DNA of 64,000 nt from Uliginosibacterium sp. GTDB lineage: Bacteria > Pseudomonadota > Gammaproteobacteria > Burkholderiales > Rhodocyclaceae. Below, one piece after another: positions 17,312 to 26,687 of this stretch. The notes below the pieces were generated by a model. That model was not told the origin of the DNA and did no database searches. It saw only the letters and a list, made by a program, of their open reading frames with translations. The stretch spans positions 434,001 to 498,000 of the forward strand of contig JADKDZ010000001.1 in the NCBI GenBank assembly GCA_016718265.1. Direction: 5' to 3'. Made by a program: the position numbers and the translations under genes. The number at the start of each line of letters is the position of its first letter. The first letter of the stretch is position 1.

Positions 17312-20003
17312 CTACAACACAGCGACGATGCTCTCCCAGCGCTTCTCCGTCACCATCACGAAACGGCCACGCCCGCCCGAGAGATTCGCCCACAGACCGC
17401 CGATGAGGCGGTCATCCTCGGCATTCTTCCAGCCGTTCGCGCCCTTGTACTCCACCACCAGCACCGGGCCGGGCTGACCATTTACGTCCGGCAACTGGCA
17501 CAGGAAATCCGGGTAGAAGCGCCCATCCGCCTTTTGCAGGAAGAAGGACGAGCCGTCGCGATTGACGAGGTTGCGCACCCAAAACTTGAGCTTGCCTTGC
17601 TGCGCCAGCATGTCGAGCTGGCAGGCGCACTGGAATTCTTCGCCGCTGTCGAAATCGCCCATGCGCCCATAGAAGTGCTTGCGGAAATCGAACACGCCAA
17701 AGCGGCTGTCGTAGTCGCGGCTCGGTGCGTAGATGGGCGGGAACTCGAAGGCGTATTCGTCGCTCACTGCGATCCGCTCTGCCGCATCGTCGCCAAACAG
17801 GGTCTGCTGGAAAGCCTTGCCCACAGCCAGTTTGCGCAGGGTCTTGATCTGCGCTTCGAGGCGGTTGCGGAGCAGGAATTTCTGCAGGTTGGCGCGCGCC
17901 AGCTTGAAGCCTTCCGTTGCCAGCAACTGGGTGAGCCAGCGCGCCACGAAGGCGCGTTTGCTCGCGTGGGTAAGCGAGGGTTCCGGAATGTTCCGGCACA
18001 GCCAGGTGGCGAGGCGAAGTTCGTCCCAGTTCTCCGGTTTGTAGACCAGCCCGAGGTCGCGTTGCAGATCGGGCAGGAAGTGCGAGACGAGCTTGCCGCT
18101 GGCATCATCAATGTCGATGGCGCCGCCTTCCGAAACCTTCAGCGCGGCGCCGAAGAGTTTCAGATCCTCGGCGCTCGGGCTGGCGTCGTAGGGCGACAGA
18201 TCCCACGGATATTCCAGCACCTCCGGGTCATCGAAAAGCTGCAGCACGCCCTGCACGCGCAAGGCCAGTTGCGGCACGCGGAAACGCTCGCCCAGCTCGG
18301 CCGGGGTCTGGAAGAACTCGATGGCCGTGGTGCGGCTTGTCTCGGCGGCCTCCGCGATGGCTGCCACCGCCGTAGGCGACTGCACCGTGGTCTTCAGCGC
18401 CTCGGTCTCATCCTCGGTCAGCGGCATCTTGATCGTCAGCGTGTTGGTCTTGGCGTTCCACTCGACCTTTTCGCGGATCGGCTTTTCAACCGCCTTCAGT
18501 TCCGGCTTTTCGCTCAGCGTCACCGCTACCGGATGCGCAATCACCTTGCCGGAGCTGAAATCGAAACGCTTCTGGTCGGGTTTGGCGGCAGTCACGAATT
18601 CGGCCACAGCGCGACGCTCGAAGCCCGCGCCCGCCACCAGCCGGTCGCGCAGGGCGGCCGCCGTTTCGGCGAAGTTGCGCGAAACGACGAAGGCATAGGA
18701 CTGGTTCAGCTCTTTCGCCTTGCGATGGCTGGCTTCCGGCTGGCGCAGCACGCGGCCCAGCAACTGCTCCACCGCCGTCGCAGAATGCAGCGAGGCCATG
18801 CTGACAAGGATGTAGGCAAACGGGCAATCCCAACCTTCGGCCAGCGCCTTCTGGGTGATCACGTATTTCACCGGGCAAGCCGGATCAGCGATGCCCAGCT
18901 TGAAATCCGCATCGATCTGCTCCAGACCTTTTTCTTCACTCGTGGCTACCACGATCTGATCGGCCGGAATGTGGTGGTTGCTAATCAGCTCCTGTCGCAC
19001 GCGTTCGAAATCCAGTGTGTCCACGCCGCTGCGGCGTGGCTCGGACTGGATCAAGACCAGCGGGCGCAGGTAGGCCGCCCCAACGCGTGCTTCATCATCC
19101 GCCAGCTTTTGCAGCGCATCGCGGCGGCCGATCGCATCGGCTAGGCACTGCTGCCAGTTCGGCTCGGTTTCCAGCAACACCGGCAGCTTGATCATTTCCG
19201 CCTGCTTCAGCTCGGCGGCCGACACGCTGTGCAGCATTGCTCGGCGTGCGCTCCAGATCGGGCGTAGCCGTCAGCTCCATCACGCCGCTGGGGCGGAAGC
19301 GCGCCAGCATGTCGAAGGCCAGTTCGGTGCGGCTGTTGTGCGCCTCGTCCACGATCACGAAGGGCCGGCGCAGGCGCAGCACGTTGGCCAGCGAATACGG
19401 CACGGTTTCGTTATCGCCTTCACCCTCGATCAGCAATTCGGCACGCTGTATGGCTGAAAGGTGTTCGAAGTGGTGCATCAGCGCGCCGCTGGATTGATAC
19501 ACCTTGCGGCATTCCTCGTCCTCCACCTGAAAGGCCTGGCGCGTCGCCACGATGATCGTGGTCGAGCTGTCCAGCGTGGCGCGCGTCACGCTCTTGGCTT
19601 CGTCCAGATCCAGCACCGTCAGCGGCCCGGCCTCGCGCAGCGCGGCGTGGTAGGGGTGGTGACGATTCTTCAGCGCGCGCAGGGTCTGTTCGCGGATCGG
19701 TTTGCTCGGCACCAGCCACAGGATGACGCTGTGCTCGGTTCTCAACAGATGCGTATTCAACAGCGCCACGCTTTTCGCCGCCAGCCAGGTCTTGCCGCCG
19801 CCGGTGGGCACGCGCAGGCAGAAATAAGGCATGTCGCCGGGGAAACCCTTCAGGCCATGATAGGCCAGCCCCTGCCCCCATAGGCGTTCGGTGGTGGCGG
19901 TGTAGGCGATTGAGGGCGAAGGCAGTTCATGGCAGGCCTGGAAATAGGCTTCCACGCTGGCGAGCAGCTGGGTCTGGTAGGGCTTGGCGGAAAAGGCGCT
20001 CAT
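17312..20003 (-). pseudogene. Type III restriction enzyme Res subunit, frameshifted
   Basis: The ATP-dependent translocase/nuclease subunit of a type III restriction system. From the ATG at 20003 it shows YQTQLL, Walker A VPTGGGKTWLA, Walker B VDEAHNSR and ELTATPDLERTP (motif III). The frame then breaks at about 19238, just after TPSN, and the next frame continues LHSVSAAELKQAEMIKLPV through motif VI (EQLLGRVLRQP). The end holds a PD-EXK-like nuclease (FYPDFLCQLPD ... VVEYKGANGW). Repairing the break (net two bases lost or one gained) gives about 895 residues, normal for Res. It starts four bases after the mod stop, with a ribosome-binding site inside mod. Restriction is probably lost unless this is a sequence error. 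Confidence 0.85.
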
Positions 20004-20006
20004 CGC

Positions 20007-21614
20007 TCATACCTCCAGCGAGTAAGGGGTCTGCTTGAAGCTGATGCCCTCGCGCTCGGCGCGGGCACCGAGGCGGTTGGCCGCCGCGTAGATCGTCTTC
20101 GGTCCGTCAAACGGCGGCAGCACCGCCAGCACCGGCCCGGTCAGCACATTGCCGCCGCCGACCGATTTGTCCTTGAGGATGCCGTTGTAGAGCAGGTAGA
20201 TCGCCCGCCCCTCATGCACGCCCAACAGCGGTGAATCGGCGCGGCCGGTGTAGCCGGTCTGTGTCTCGGAGAACCACACGAACTTCGCCAGCTCGGTAAA
20301 CGTCACGTCCTCGCGGATCTGGCCTTCGGCATCGAACAGCGGTTCGGCCGAGAGGCGGCAGAACTGGAAACCACCGCCCAGCCCCGGCACTGCTTCGCCC
20401 TTGGCATTCGTGTAGCCCTGCGCCACACGGCGCACGCGTTCGGCGGTCACGTTCGGCGCGATGTGCGCGTCCATCTCGACGAGGATGAAGCGGCGCGTGC
20501 CGCCGTCTTCGGCGTTTTGTTTGAGGACGGCATGGGCCGTGGTGCCACTGCCGGCGAAGCTGTCCAGGACGATGGAATCTTTGTTACAAACAAGGCGAAT
20601 AATTCTTTGCAACAGGCTGCTCGGTTTCGGGGTGTCAAAAACAGCACTACCGAAAATGTTCTTAATTTCGTTGCCGCCGTCGTCGGTGGTTCCTGTTTCC
20701 TGATGACTCCAAATATCGACAGGCACAAGCCCCTTGCTTTGTTCATTCAGGAATAACTTGAGTCGCGGAAATTTTGCTTCGCCATTTTTCCCCCACCACA
20801 ACCGCCTTTCCGAGACGTGCCGAAGGTGTTCTTCTTTCGCATATTTCCACGCGTGTGTTGGATGGGTGACTTCGGCTTCCGTAAATGGATTCACGAGACT
20901 GTAGACCAAGTTCGGACGCTTCTCCTTGATTGCCGGATTTACATACGAAGAAGTCATCCATGGCCCGCGCGGATCATTGTCAGGGTTGGCGTAATTCCCA
21001 TCTGACTTCTCATTTCTCGGCTCTTTCAGCGTGGCAAGCGCCGCTGATTGCCTGTAGCAGATGACGTGATCCTTCAGGGAGTAAAAGAGCTTTGCGTTAT
21101 TGCTGCGGGTATATCGCTTTTCCCACGCGATAGAGGCCAGGAAATTTGATTCTCCGAAAATTTCATCCATCAGCAGTCGCAGCGTCGCTTGCTCGTTGTC
21201 GTCGATGGACACGAAGATCACGCCGTCCTCGCGCAAAAACTGCTTCAGCAGCACCAGACGCGGATACATCATGCACAGCCAGCGGTCATGGCGATCCAGG
21301 GTTTCGCCTTCCTTGCCGACCGTCTCGCCCAGCCACTTGCGGATTTCCGGACTGTTGACGTTGTCGTTGTAGGCCCAGCCCTCGTTGCCGGTGTTGTAGG
21401 GCGGGTCGATGTAGATGCACTTCACCTGCCCGGCGTAGCGCGGCAGCAAGGCTTTGAGCGCATGCAGGTTGTCGCCCTGCACGATGAGGTTGCCGCTGTC
21501 CGTGCCATCGTTCGGGCCGCAAGACAGGGCTGCGTCCGGCTCCAGCAGACGGAACGGGACTTCCTTGTGGTGTTTCTCGACGGCTTCCTTGCCGATCCAG
21601 TTGAGCGTGGGCAT
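20007..21614 (-). CDS. mod: Type III DNA methyltransferase Mod subunit
   Basis: A 535-residue adenine N6-methyltransferase that recognises the target sequence and protects it by methylation; it is also needed for restriction with Res. Beta-class motif order is visible: catalytic DPPYNTG (motif IV, about residue 100) first and the SAM-binding FAGSGTTAH (motif I, about 380) later. The target-recognition region lies between. Start ATG 21614 (MPTLNWIGKEAVEKHH) is preferred, since it opens the conserved N-terminus; an in-frame start at 21686 would place coding sequence over the repeated motifs of the intergenic region. It is divergent from the small regulator, and res follows directly. Confidence 0.92.
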   Translation of the reverse strand: MPTLNWIGKEAVEKHHKEVPFRLLEPDAALSCGPNDGTDSGNLIVQGDNLHALKALLPRYAGQVKCIYIDPPYNTGNEGWAYNDNVNSPEIRKWLGETVGKEGETLDRHDRWLCMMYPRLVLLKQFLREDGVIFVSIDDNEQATLRLLMDEIFGESNFLASIAWEKRYTRSNNAKLFYSLKDHVICYRQSAALATLKEPRNEKSDGNYANPDNDPRGPWMTSSYVNPAIKEKRPNLVYSLVNPFTEAEVTHPTHAWKYAKEEHLRHVSERRLWWGKNGEAKFPRLKLFLNEQSKGLVPVDIWSHQETGTTDDGGNEIKNIFGSAVFDTPKPSSLLQRIIRLVCNKDSIVLDSFAGSGTTAHAVLKQNAEDGGTRRFILVEMDAHIAPNVTAERVRRVAQGYTNAKGEAVPGLGGGFQFCRLSAEPLFDAEGQIREDVTFTELAKFVWFSETQTGYTGRADSPLLGVHEGRAIYLLYNGILKDKSVGGGNVLTGPVLAVLPPFDGPKTIYAAANRLGARAEREGISFKQTPYSLEV

Positions 21615-21621
21615 GACGCAG

Positions 21622-21689
21622 GATTCAAGTATCAATTGAATCGGCGATTCAATCACGGATTCAATCAAAACTGAAACGCGGTTCAATCA
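21622..21689. promoter_or_regulatory. Array of GATTCAA motifs between mod and the regulator
   Basis: The 94-base divergent gap contains GATTCAA (21622), a perfect 17-bp palindrome TTGAATC-GGC-GATTCAA (21636-21652), GATTCAATCA twice 12 bases apart (21646 and 21658) and GTTCAATCA (21681). This repeated layout fits an operator region, probably bound by the regulator encoded at 21709. No experimental consensus is known to me. Confidence 0.6.
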
Positions 21690-21708
21690 AAAATTTAAGT
21701 TTCGGTTC

Positions 21709-22113
21709 ATGACCGAAAAAGCCGAGTTCGCCGAACGCCTCAAGCAAGCCATGCGCAATGCGGGCTACGAACTTCGCCCGGGCGTGCTCGCAAAGGAATT
21801 CAATACGCGCTACTGGGGTAAATCGGTGTCGTTCCAGGCTGCATCGAGTTGGCTCAAGGGCGTGTCGGTTCCCGAACAGGACAAGCTGGTGGTACTCGCA
21901 GAGTGGCTGAAAGTTGAACCACAGCTCCTGCGCTACGGTGGTGGTGCCGTGCAGCGCGTAAATGAAGCCCGCACACGCTTCGAAGAAGCGATGAACCTGC
22001 AAGACCGGGAGGTCTTCGAGGCTTTCCTGAATTTGCCCGCACCGCAGAAGAAGATCGTCTGCGAAGTCATCCTCGCCTTCGCCAAGGCGCAGCAAGCGGA
22101 CACGCCGCGATAG
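21709..22113 (+). CDS. XRE/phage-repressor-like regulator next to the restriction system
   Basis: A 134-residue protein whose N-terminal 70 residues resemble a helix-turn-helix repressor domain (FAERLKQAMRNAGYELRPGV, then SFQAASSWLKGVSVPEQDKL). A helical C-terminal part (about 78-134) may dimerise. Position and divergence suggest that it controls mod-res expression like a C protein, to delay restriction after transfer; this is inference. The ATG has no ribosome-binding site and the last operator-like repeat lies 20 bases upstream, so autoregulation is likely. Confidence 0.75.
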   Translation: MTEKAEFAERLKQAMRNAGYELRPGVLAKEFNTRYWGKSVSFQAASSWLKGVSVPEQDKLVVLAEWLKVEPQLLRYGGGAVQRVNEARTRFEEAMNLQDREVFEAFLNLPAPQKKIVCEVILAFAKAQQADTPR

Positions 22114-22135
22114 CGCGCCAGAGGCCGGAGCACAC

Positions 22136-22174
22136 CTGCCCGGAGAAGTCCGCCCCATGCGCCTTTCCAGGCAG
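22136..22174. repeat. 39-bp palindromic repeat, copy 3
   Basis: CTGCCCGGAGA (22136-22146) opens and TTTCCAGGCAG (22164-22174) closes an imperfect hairpin of exactly the length of the copy at 3256, with the internal CCCATGC also shared. It lies between the regulator gene and creB. Confidence 0.65.
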
Positions 22175-22266
22175 TGTCTGTGGCAGAAGCGGTGGCTCAG
22201 TGCCCCCCGGGCTTTACCTCACAGCTCGATTGCCCTGCCCCACGTTCTTCCCGGAGAATGCGGGGC

Positions 22267-22947
22267 ATGAACCCTGTCATCCTGATCGTTGAAGACGAGC
22301 CGGCGATTGCCGACACGCTGACCTGGACGCTGACGAGCGAGGGCTTTGCACCCTGCCATGTGAGCACCGGCGGCGCAGCGCTTGCGCGCATTGAGCAGGG
22401 CGGCGTGGCAGTGGTGGTGCTCGATGTGGGCCTGCCGGACCTCTCCGGCTTCGAGGTCTGCCGCCGGATCCGGGCGAAAGACGCGGCCCTGCCGGTGATG
22501 TTCCTTACCGCCCGCTCTGAGGAGATCGACCGTGTGCTGGGCTTTGAGATCGGCGCGGACGACTATGTCGCCAAGCCCTTCAGTCCGCGTGAGGTGGCGG
22601 CACGCCTGCGCGTGATGCTGCGCCGCGCGGGCGTACTGGCCGCCCCTGCCCTGCAGGCCGCGCCCCTGCTGGCGCTCGACGAGGCCGCCGCGCAGGTCCG
22701 CGCGGGATCTCATTCTCTGGCCCTGACCCGCTACGAATACCTGCTGCTGCGCCACCTGATGCAGCAGCCGAATCGCGTGTTCTCGCGCGAGCAATTGCTG
22801 GATGCCGTCTGGGGGCAGGACAGCGACAGCACCGATCGCACCGTCGACGCCCACATCAAGACCCTGCGCGCCAAGCTGCGTGCGGTGTCGGCCGAGCTCG
22901 ATCCGATCCAGACCCATCGCGGCCTCGGTTACTCCTTCGCGCCATGA
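22267..22947 (+). CDS. creB: Response regulator CreB
   Basis: A 226-residue OmpR-type regulator. The receiver domain (about residues 4-118: EDEP acidic pocket, Asp53 in LDVGLPDLSG, Lys in AKPFSPRE) is followed by a winged-helix DNA-binding domain (about 130-226: LTRYEYLLLRHLMQQPNRVFS, DAHIKTLRAKLR, HRGLGYSF). CreB controls cre-tagged genes for metabolism and cell-envelope stress in enterobacteria. The start ATG at 22267 is chosen over earlier ATGs because the receiver begins at MNPVILIVEDEP and GGAG lies about 10 bases upstream. It overlaps creC by four bases. Confidence 0.9.
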   Translation: MNPVILIVEDEPAIADTLTWTLTSEGFAPCHVSTGGAALARIEQGGVAVVVLDVGLPDLSGFEVCRRIRAKDAALPVMFLTARSEEIDRVLGFEIGADDYVAKPFSPREVAARLRVMLRRAGVLAAPALQAAPLLALDEAAAQVRAGSHSLALTRYEYLLLRHLMQQPNRVFSREQLLDAVWGQDSDSTDRTVDAHIKTLRAKLRAVSAELDPIQTHRGLGYSFAP

Positions 22948-24413
22948 ACCTGCCCCTGCGCGTGCTGCTGGGCTACTTCCTGATCGTGGGTCTGGCGGCT
23001 TTCTTCGTACTGCGGATCTTTGTGGCCGAGGTGCGGCCGAGCGTGAAACAGGCCATCGAGGAAAGCATGGTGGATACCGCCAACATCCTCGCCGAAATGG
23101 CGACCGACGACCTGCTCGCCGGCACCATCGCCAACGGGCGCTTCGCCCAGCGCGTGGCGGCCTATCACACCCGGGTGGTGGATGCGCGGATCTTCCACTT
23201 CCACAAGACCAGTCTGGATTACCGCGTGATCGTCACCGATGCAAAAGGCATCGTGCGCTACGACTCCGAGCATCGAGCCGAAGGCATGGACTATTCGAAC
23301 TGGCAGGACATCCGCCGCACCCTGCGCGGGGAGTATGGCGCACGCTCGACCCACATCCAGATCAACGACAAGGACAGTTCGGTCTTCTACGTCGCGGCCC
23401 CCGTGCGCGATGGTGAGCGCATCATCGGCGTGCTCTCGGTGGCGAAACCCGAAAGCACGCTGTTGCCGATCATCCACCACAGCGAGAACACCATCGTGCG
23501 CCACGGCGCCTGGCTACTCGGCGGCTCGGCGCTGATCGGCCTGGCCGTCACACTGTGGCTCACCGGCTCGATCCGCCGCCTGCGCAACTATGCGCGCAAG
23601 GTGGCGGCCGGCGAAGCTGCCGAACCGCCCACCGGGGGCGGTCAGGAGATCTCGGATCTTGCCCGCGCCATGGAAGCCATGCGTGAGAAGCTCGAAGGCA
23701 AACAATACGTCGAACGCACCGTGCAGGCCCTGACGCATGAACTCAAGAGCCCGCTGGCGGCCCTGCGGGGGGCGGGCGAGATCCTCGCGGAACCGGATCT
23801 GCCGGAAGCGGAGCGCCTGAGGTTCGCCCGCCACGTACAAAGCCAGAGCGAGCGATTGAGCGAATGCGTCGCGCGCATGCTGGCCTTGTCACGGCTGGAG
23901 TCCACGCCGCGTCAAGACGCCCGCATGCCTTGCGTGCTCCCCCAGATCGTGGCGGATCTGCTGGCAGCCCGCCAGGCCCGCGCCGATGCGAAAGGCATTC
24001 ACTTCAACTACATCGATGCGTCGGACGCCTTGCTGATTCACGGCGAAAGCGAGAACCTCGGGCTGGCGCTGGGCAACTTGCTCGACAACGCGCTGGACCA
24101 TGCCCCCCCGCGGGCAGCATGATCGACGTACTCATCAACGCGGGCAACGACGGGCCTGATCGTTAGCGTCCGCGATAATGGCGCGGGCATCCCAGACTAT
24201 GCGCTGCCCCACCTGTGCGAGCGCTTCTACAGTCTGCCGCGCCCCGATGGCAGCAAGGGTTCCGGGCTGGGGCTGGCCATCGTGCAGGAGGTCGCGCGCC
24301 GGCACGGCGGGCACTTCAGCCTCGGCAATCACCCGGACGGCGGCGCCCTGGCCTCGCTTGAAATTCCGGACTTCACCGTGCCTTCACACAGGGCTCATCG
24401 TGCGCTGACATGA
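22944..24413 (+). pseudogene. creC: Sensor histidine kinase CreC, doubly frameshifted
   Basis: The membrane kinase partner of CreB. It has an N-terminal helix (about residues 7-27), a periplasmic sensor (about 28-185; VTDAKGIVRYDSEHRAEGMDY), a second helix, HAMP, the H-box ALTHELKSPLAALRGAGEIL (His265) and the N-box LGNLLDNALDHA. Just after the N-box an extra C in a C7 run (24103-24109) shifts the frame. An extra G at 24152-24154 shifts it again. With both removed the sequence reads on through VRDNGAGIPDYALPHL, FYSLPRPDGSKGSGLGLAIV and ends at the TGA at 24411, a full-length kinase of about 489 residues. Two homopolymer indels 40 bases apart suggest sequence error. Confidence 0.87.
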
Positions 24414-24459
24414 AGCCGGCATCCTTGGCGCCGTTCTCTTCCACGCCAAGGAGCTTGCG

Positions 24460-25230
24460 ATGCCTGCCCACACTTCCGCGCCACCCCATCAGTTCCACCG
24501 GGCGATCCCGCCCGCCGCCACGGTCCCTCGCCACATTGCCATCGTGATGGATGGCAACGGGCGCTGGGCGCAGCGGCGCCATCTGCCGCGTGTCGCCGGC
24601 CATGCCCGCGGGCTGGCGAGCGTCCGCCGCGCCGCCGAGTTGTGCCTCACGCACGGCGTGTCGTGCTTGACGCTGTTCGCCTTCAGCTCGGAGAACTGGC
24701 GTCGACCGCCTGATGAGGTCGACTTCCTGATGAAGCTGTTTCACGGCGCACTCGACCGAGAGGTTGACGAGATGGTCCGCCATGACATCCGGCTGCGGGT
24801 GATCGGCAATCGCGCACGCTTCAGCCCCCGCATGCAGGCGGCCATCGCCGAGGCTGAAGCACGCACGGCACACGGCTCAGCGCTCAATCTGAGCATTGCG
24901 GCTGACTACGGCGGCCGCTGGGACATCCTCCAGGCCGTCAATCGCCTGCGCCACGCAGACCCGGCTCCGGATCGCGACTGGCACGAAGAAGACCTCCTGC
25001 CGCAGCTCTGTCTGGGCGATCTGCCCGAGCCGGATCTCTTCATCCGTACCGGTGGCGAGCAGCGGATCTCGAACTTCCTGCTCTGGCAACTCGCCTACGC
25101 GGAATTCCATTTCACGGACTGCCTGTGGCCCGAGTTCGACGCACACGCTTTCGCCAGCGCACTCACGGCCTTTCGCCAGCGCGAACGCCGCTTCGGCCGC
25201 ACCAGCGCCCAGCTCACCGCAGCTCGTTGA
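24460..25230 (+). CDS. uppS: Isoprenyl transferase of the UppS family
   Basis: A 256-residue cis-prenyltransferase. UppS condenses isopentenyl diphosphate onto farnesyl diphosphate to make the C55 carrier of cell-wall synthesis. All signature motifs are intact: HIAIVMDGNGRWAQRR with the catalytic Asp (about residues 29-44), FAFSSENWRRP, and RTGGEQRISNFLLWQLAYAE (about 196-215). The N-terminal 25 residues are an extra Pro/His-rich tail. It lies between creC and creD rather than in the usual frr-uppS-cdsA-dxr cluster, so it may be a second copy or an unusual location of the only one. Confidence 0.92.
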   Translation: MPAHTSAPPHQFHRAIPPAATVPRHIAIVMDGNGRWAQRRHLPRVAGHARGLASVRRAAELCLTHGVSCLTLFAFSSENWRRPPDEVDFLMKLFHGALDREVDEMVRHDIRLRVIGNRARFSPRMQAAIAEAEARTAHGSALNLSIAADYGGRWDILQAVNRLRHADPAPDRDWHEEDLLPQLCLGDLPEPDLFIRTGGEQRISNFLLWQLAYAEFHFTDCLWPEFDAHAFASALTAFRQRERRFGRTSAQLTAAR

Positions 25231-25256
25231 AAGCACTCATCCTCTGGAGAATCCCG

Positions 25257-26618
25257 ATGAAAAACCTGTCTTTCCGCAAGTTCCTGGTTGTTGCCGTTGT
25301 CCTGACGCTATTGCTCATTGCCAGCCAGATGATTCGTGGCGTCGTGCTCGACCGCATTCAGCACCGCGACACCGCACAACAATCCATCGCCAGTGCACTG
25401 GCGGATCCGCAAACGCTCGCCGGGCCAGTCCTGCTGATCCAGTATGTCGAACACATGCAGCGTCCGGTGTATGGCGACCAGGGCAAGGTCGTACGCACCG
25501 AGGCGTTCATTGAGCGCCGCGAGAAAATCGTCCTGCCCGATTCGCTCAAACTCGGCGGCAGTCTGCATAACGAGATGCGCTATCGCGGCGTCTTCCGCGT
25601 CAACACCTACCTGCTCACCGGGCAACTGGCCACCACCCTGCAAATGCCGCGGCTGGACGAGCTGCCCCGCCACAGCGCCGAAGGCCGCGTCGAGATCGAA
25701 AGCGCCCGCCTCGTCGTGGCGATGAGCGATCCGCGTGGCATCCGCAACCTGAGCCTCCAGCAAGACGGACAGGCGCTGCGCACGGAGGCTGGTACCGGCA
25801 TGAAAACCCTGAGTTCCGGCATCCACGCGCCCCTGCCCGATCCGGCCAGCCTGGTCGGGAAGAAGTTGAACGTCCGCGCGGACATGACGCTGGTCGGGAC
25901 CGACAGTTTCGGCATGCTGCCGTTGGCACGCGACACCCTGGTCGCCCTCCGCGCGGACTGGCCGCACCCCTCGTTCGGGGGGCGATTCCTGCCCGTCAAA
26001 CGTAGCATCGATGACAAAGGCTTCGAAGCCGAATGGCAGATCAGTGGCGTCGCCTCTCAGGCGCGACAGACCTGGGAGAACAGTGAATCGCGCAACCTGC
26101 AGGCCGAGCACTTCTCGGTCAGCCTGATCGATCCGGTCGACATCTATTCGATGTCCGACCGGGCGAGCAAGTATGCCGAGCTGTTCATCCTGCTCACCCT
26201 GGGCGCCTTCCTGCTCTTCGAGCTGCTGCGCCGCCTGCGCCTGCACCCGCTCAATTACCTGATGGTCGGCGCCGCCCTGCTGATGTTCTTTCTGCTGCTG
26301 CTGTCGCTCTCCGAGCAAATCGGCTTCGGCCCGGCCTACCTGGCGGCCAGCGGCGCCTGCGTGCTCCTTATCGGCTTCTACAGCGCCCACCTGCTGCGCA
26401 GCGTCTGGCTCGCGGGAGGCTTTTACCTCGGGCTGGGCGCGCTCTATGGCGCGATCTACGTCATCCTGCTCTCTGAGCAGAACGCCCTGCTGATGGGCAG
26501 CCTGCTGCTCTTCGCGCTGCTGGCCTGTGTGATGATCGGCACCCGCAAGGTGGACTGGCAAGGTTTGCTTGCGAGCACCGTGCCCAACACTTCCAAGGAC
26601 GCGACGCAGGCAGAATAA
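25257..26618 (+). CDS. creD: Inner-membrane protein CreD
   Basis: A 453-residue CreD. One N-terminal helix (about residues 8-26), a large periplasmic domain (about 30-300) that includes GTDSFGMLPLARDTLV and DIYSMSDRASKYAELF, then a cluster of about five transmembrane helices to the C-terminus. CreD is the best-known target of CreBC and supports envelope integrity and beta-lactam or colicin tolerance in enterobacteria and pseudomonads. The start ATG 25257 follows CTGGAGA. The gene is 26 bases after uppS and closes the operon. Confidence 0.92.
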   Translation: MKNLSFRKFLVVAVVLTLLLIASQMIRGVVLDRIQHRDTAQQSIASALADPQTLAGPVLLIQYVEHMQRPVYGDQGKVVRTEAFIERREKIVLPDSLKLGGSLHNEMRYRGVFRVNTYLLTGQLATTLQMPRLDELPRHSAEGRVEIESARLVVAMSDPRGIRNLSLQQDGQALRTEAGTGMKTLSSGIHAPLPDPASLVGKKLNVRADMTLVGTDSFGMLPLARDTLVALRADWPHPSFGGRFLPVKRSIDDKGFEAEWQISGVASQARQTWENSESRNLQAEHFSVSLIDPVDIYSMSDRASKYAELFILLTLGAFLLFELLRRLRLHPLNYLMVGAALLMFFLLLLSLSEQIGFGPAYLAASGACVLLIGFYSAHLLRSVWLAGGFYLGLGALYGAIYVILLSEQNALLMGSLLLFALLACVMIGTRKVDWQGLLASTVPNTSKDATQAE

Positions 26619-26630
26619 CCGTAAAAACAT

Positions 26631-26665
26631 GCCTGGAGAGCCGCTCTGGGAGCGGCTCTCCAGGC
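26631..26665 (-). terminator. Terminator hairpin, 39-bp repeat family copy 4
   Basis: The perfect stem GCCTGGAGAGCCGC (26631-26644) / GCGGCTCTCCAGGC (26652-26665) has a 7-base loop. On the minus strand it is followed closely by a TTTTT run (A5 at 26623-26627), so it can terminate the solute-binding-protein gene. It also separates that gene from creD. The arms belong to the repeat family seen at 3256 and 37470. Confidence 0.75.
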
Positions 26666-26687
26666 TACTTGAAGACCACTTGGCGAT

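Noticed and set aside
19095..19237. Overlap of the two res frames as programmed frameshifting
   Set aside because: No slippery heptamer or downstream hairpin stands out at the junction, and other genes nearby show the same kind of break.
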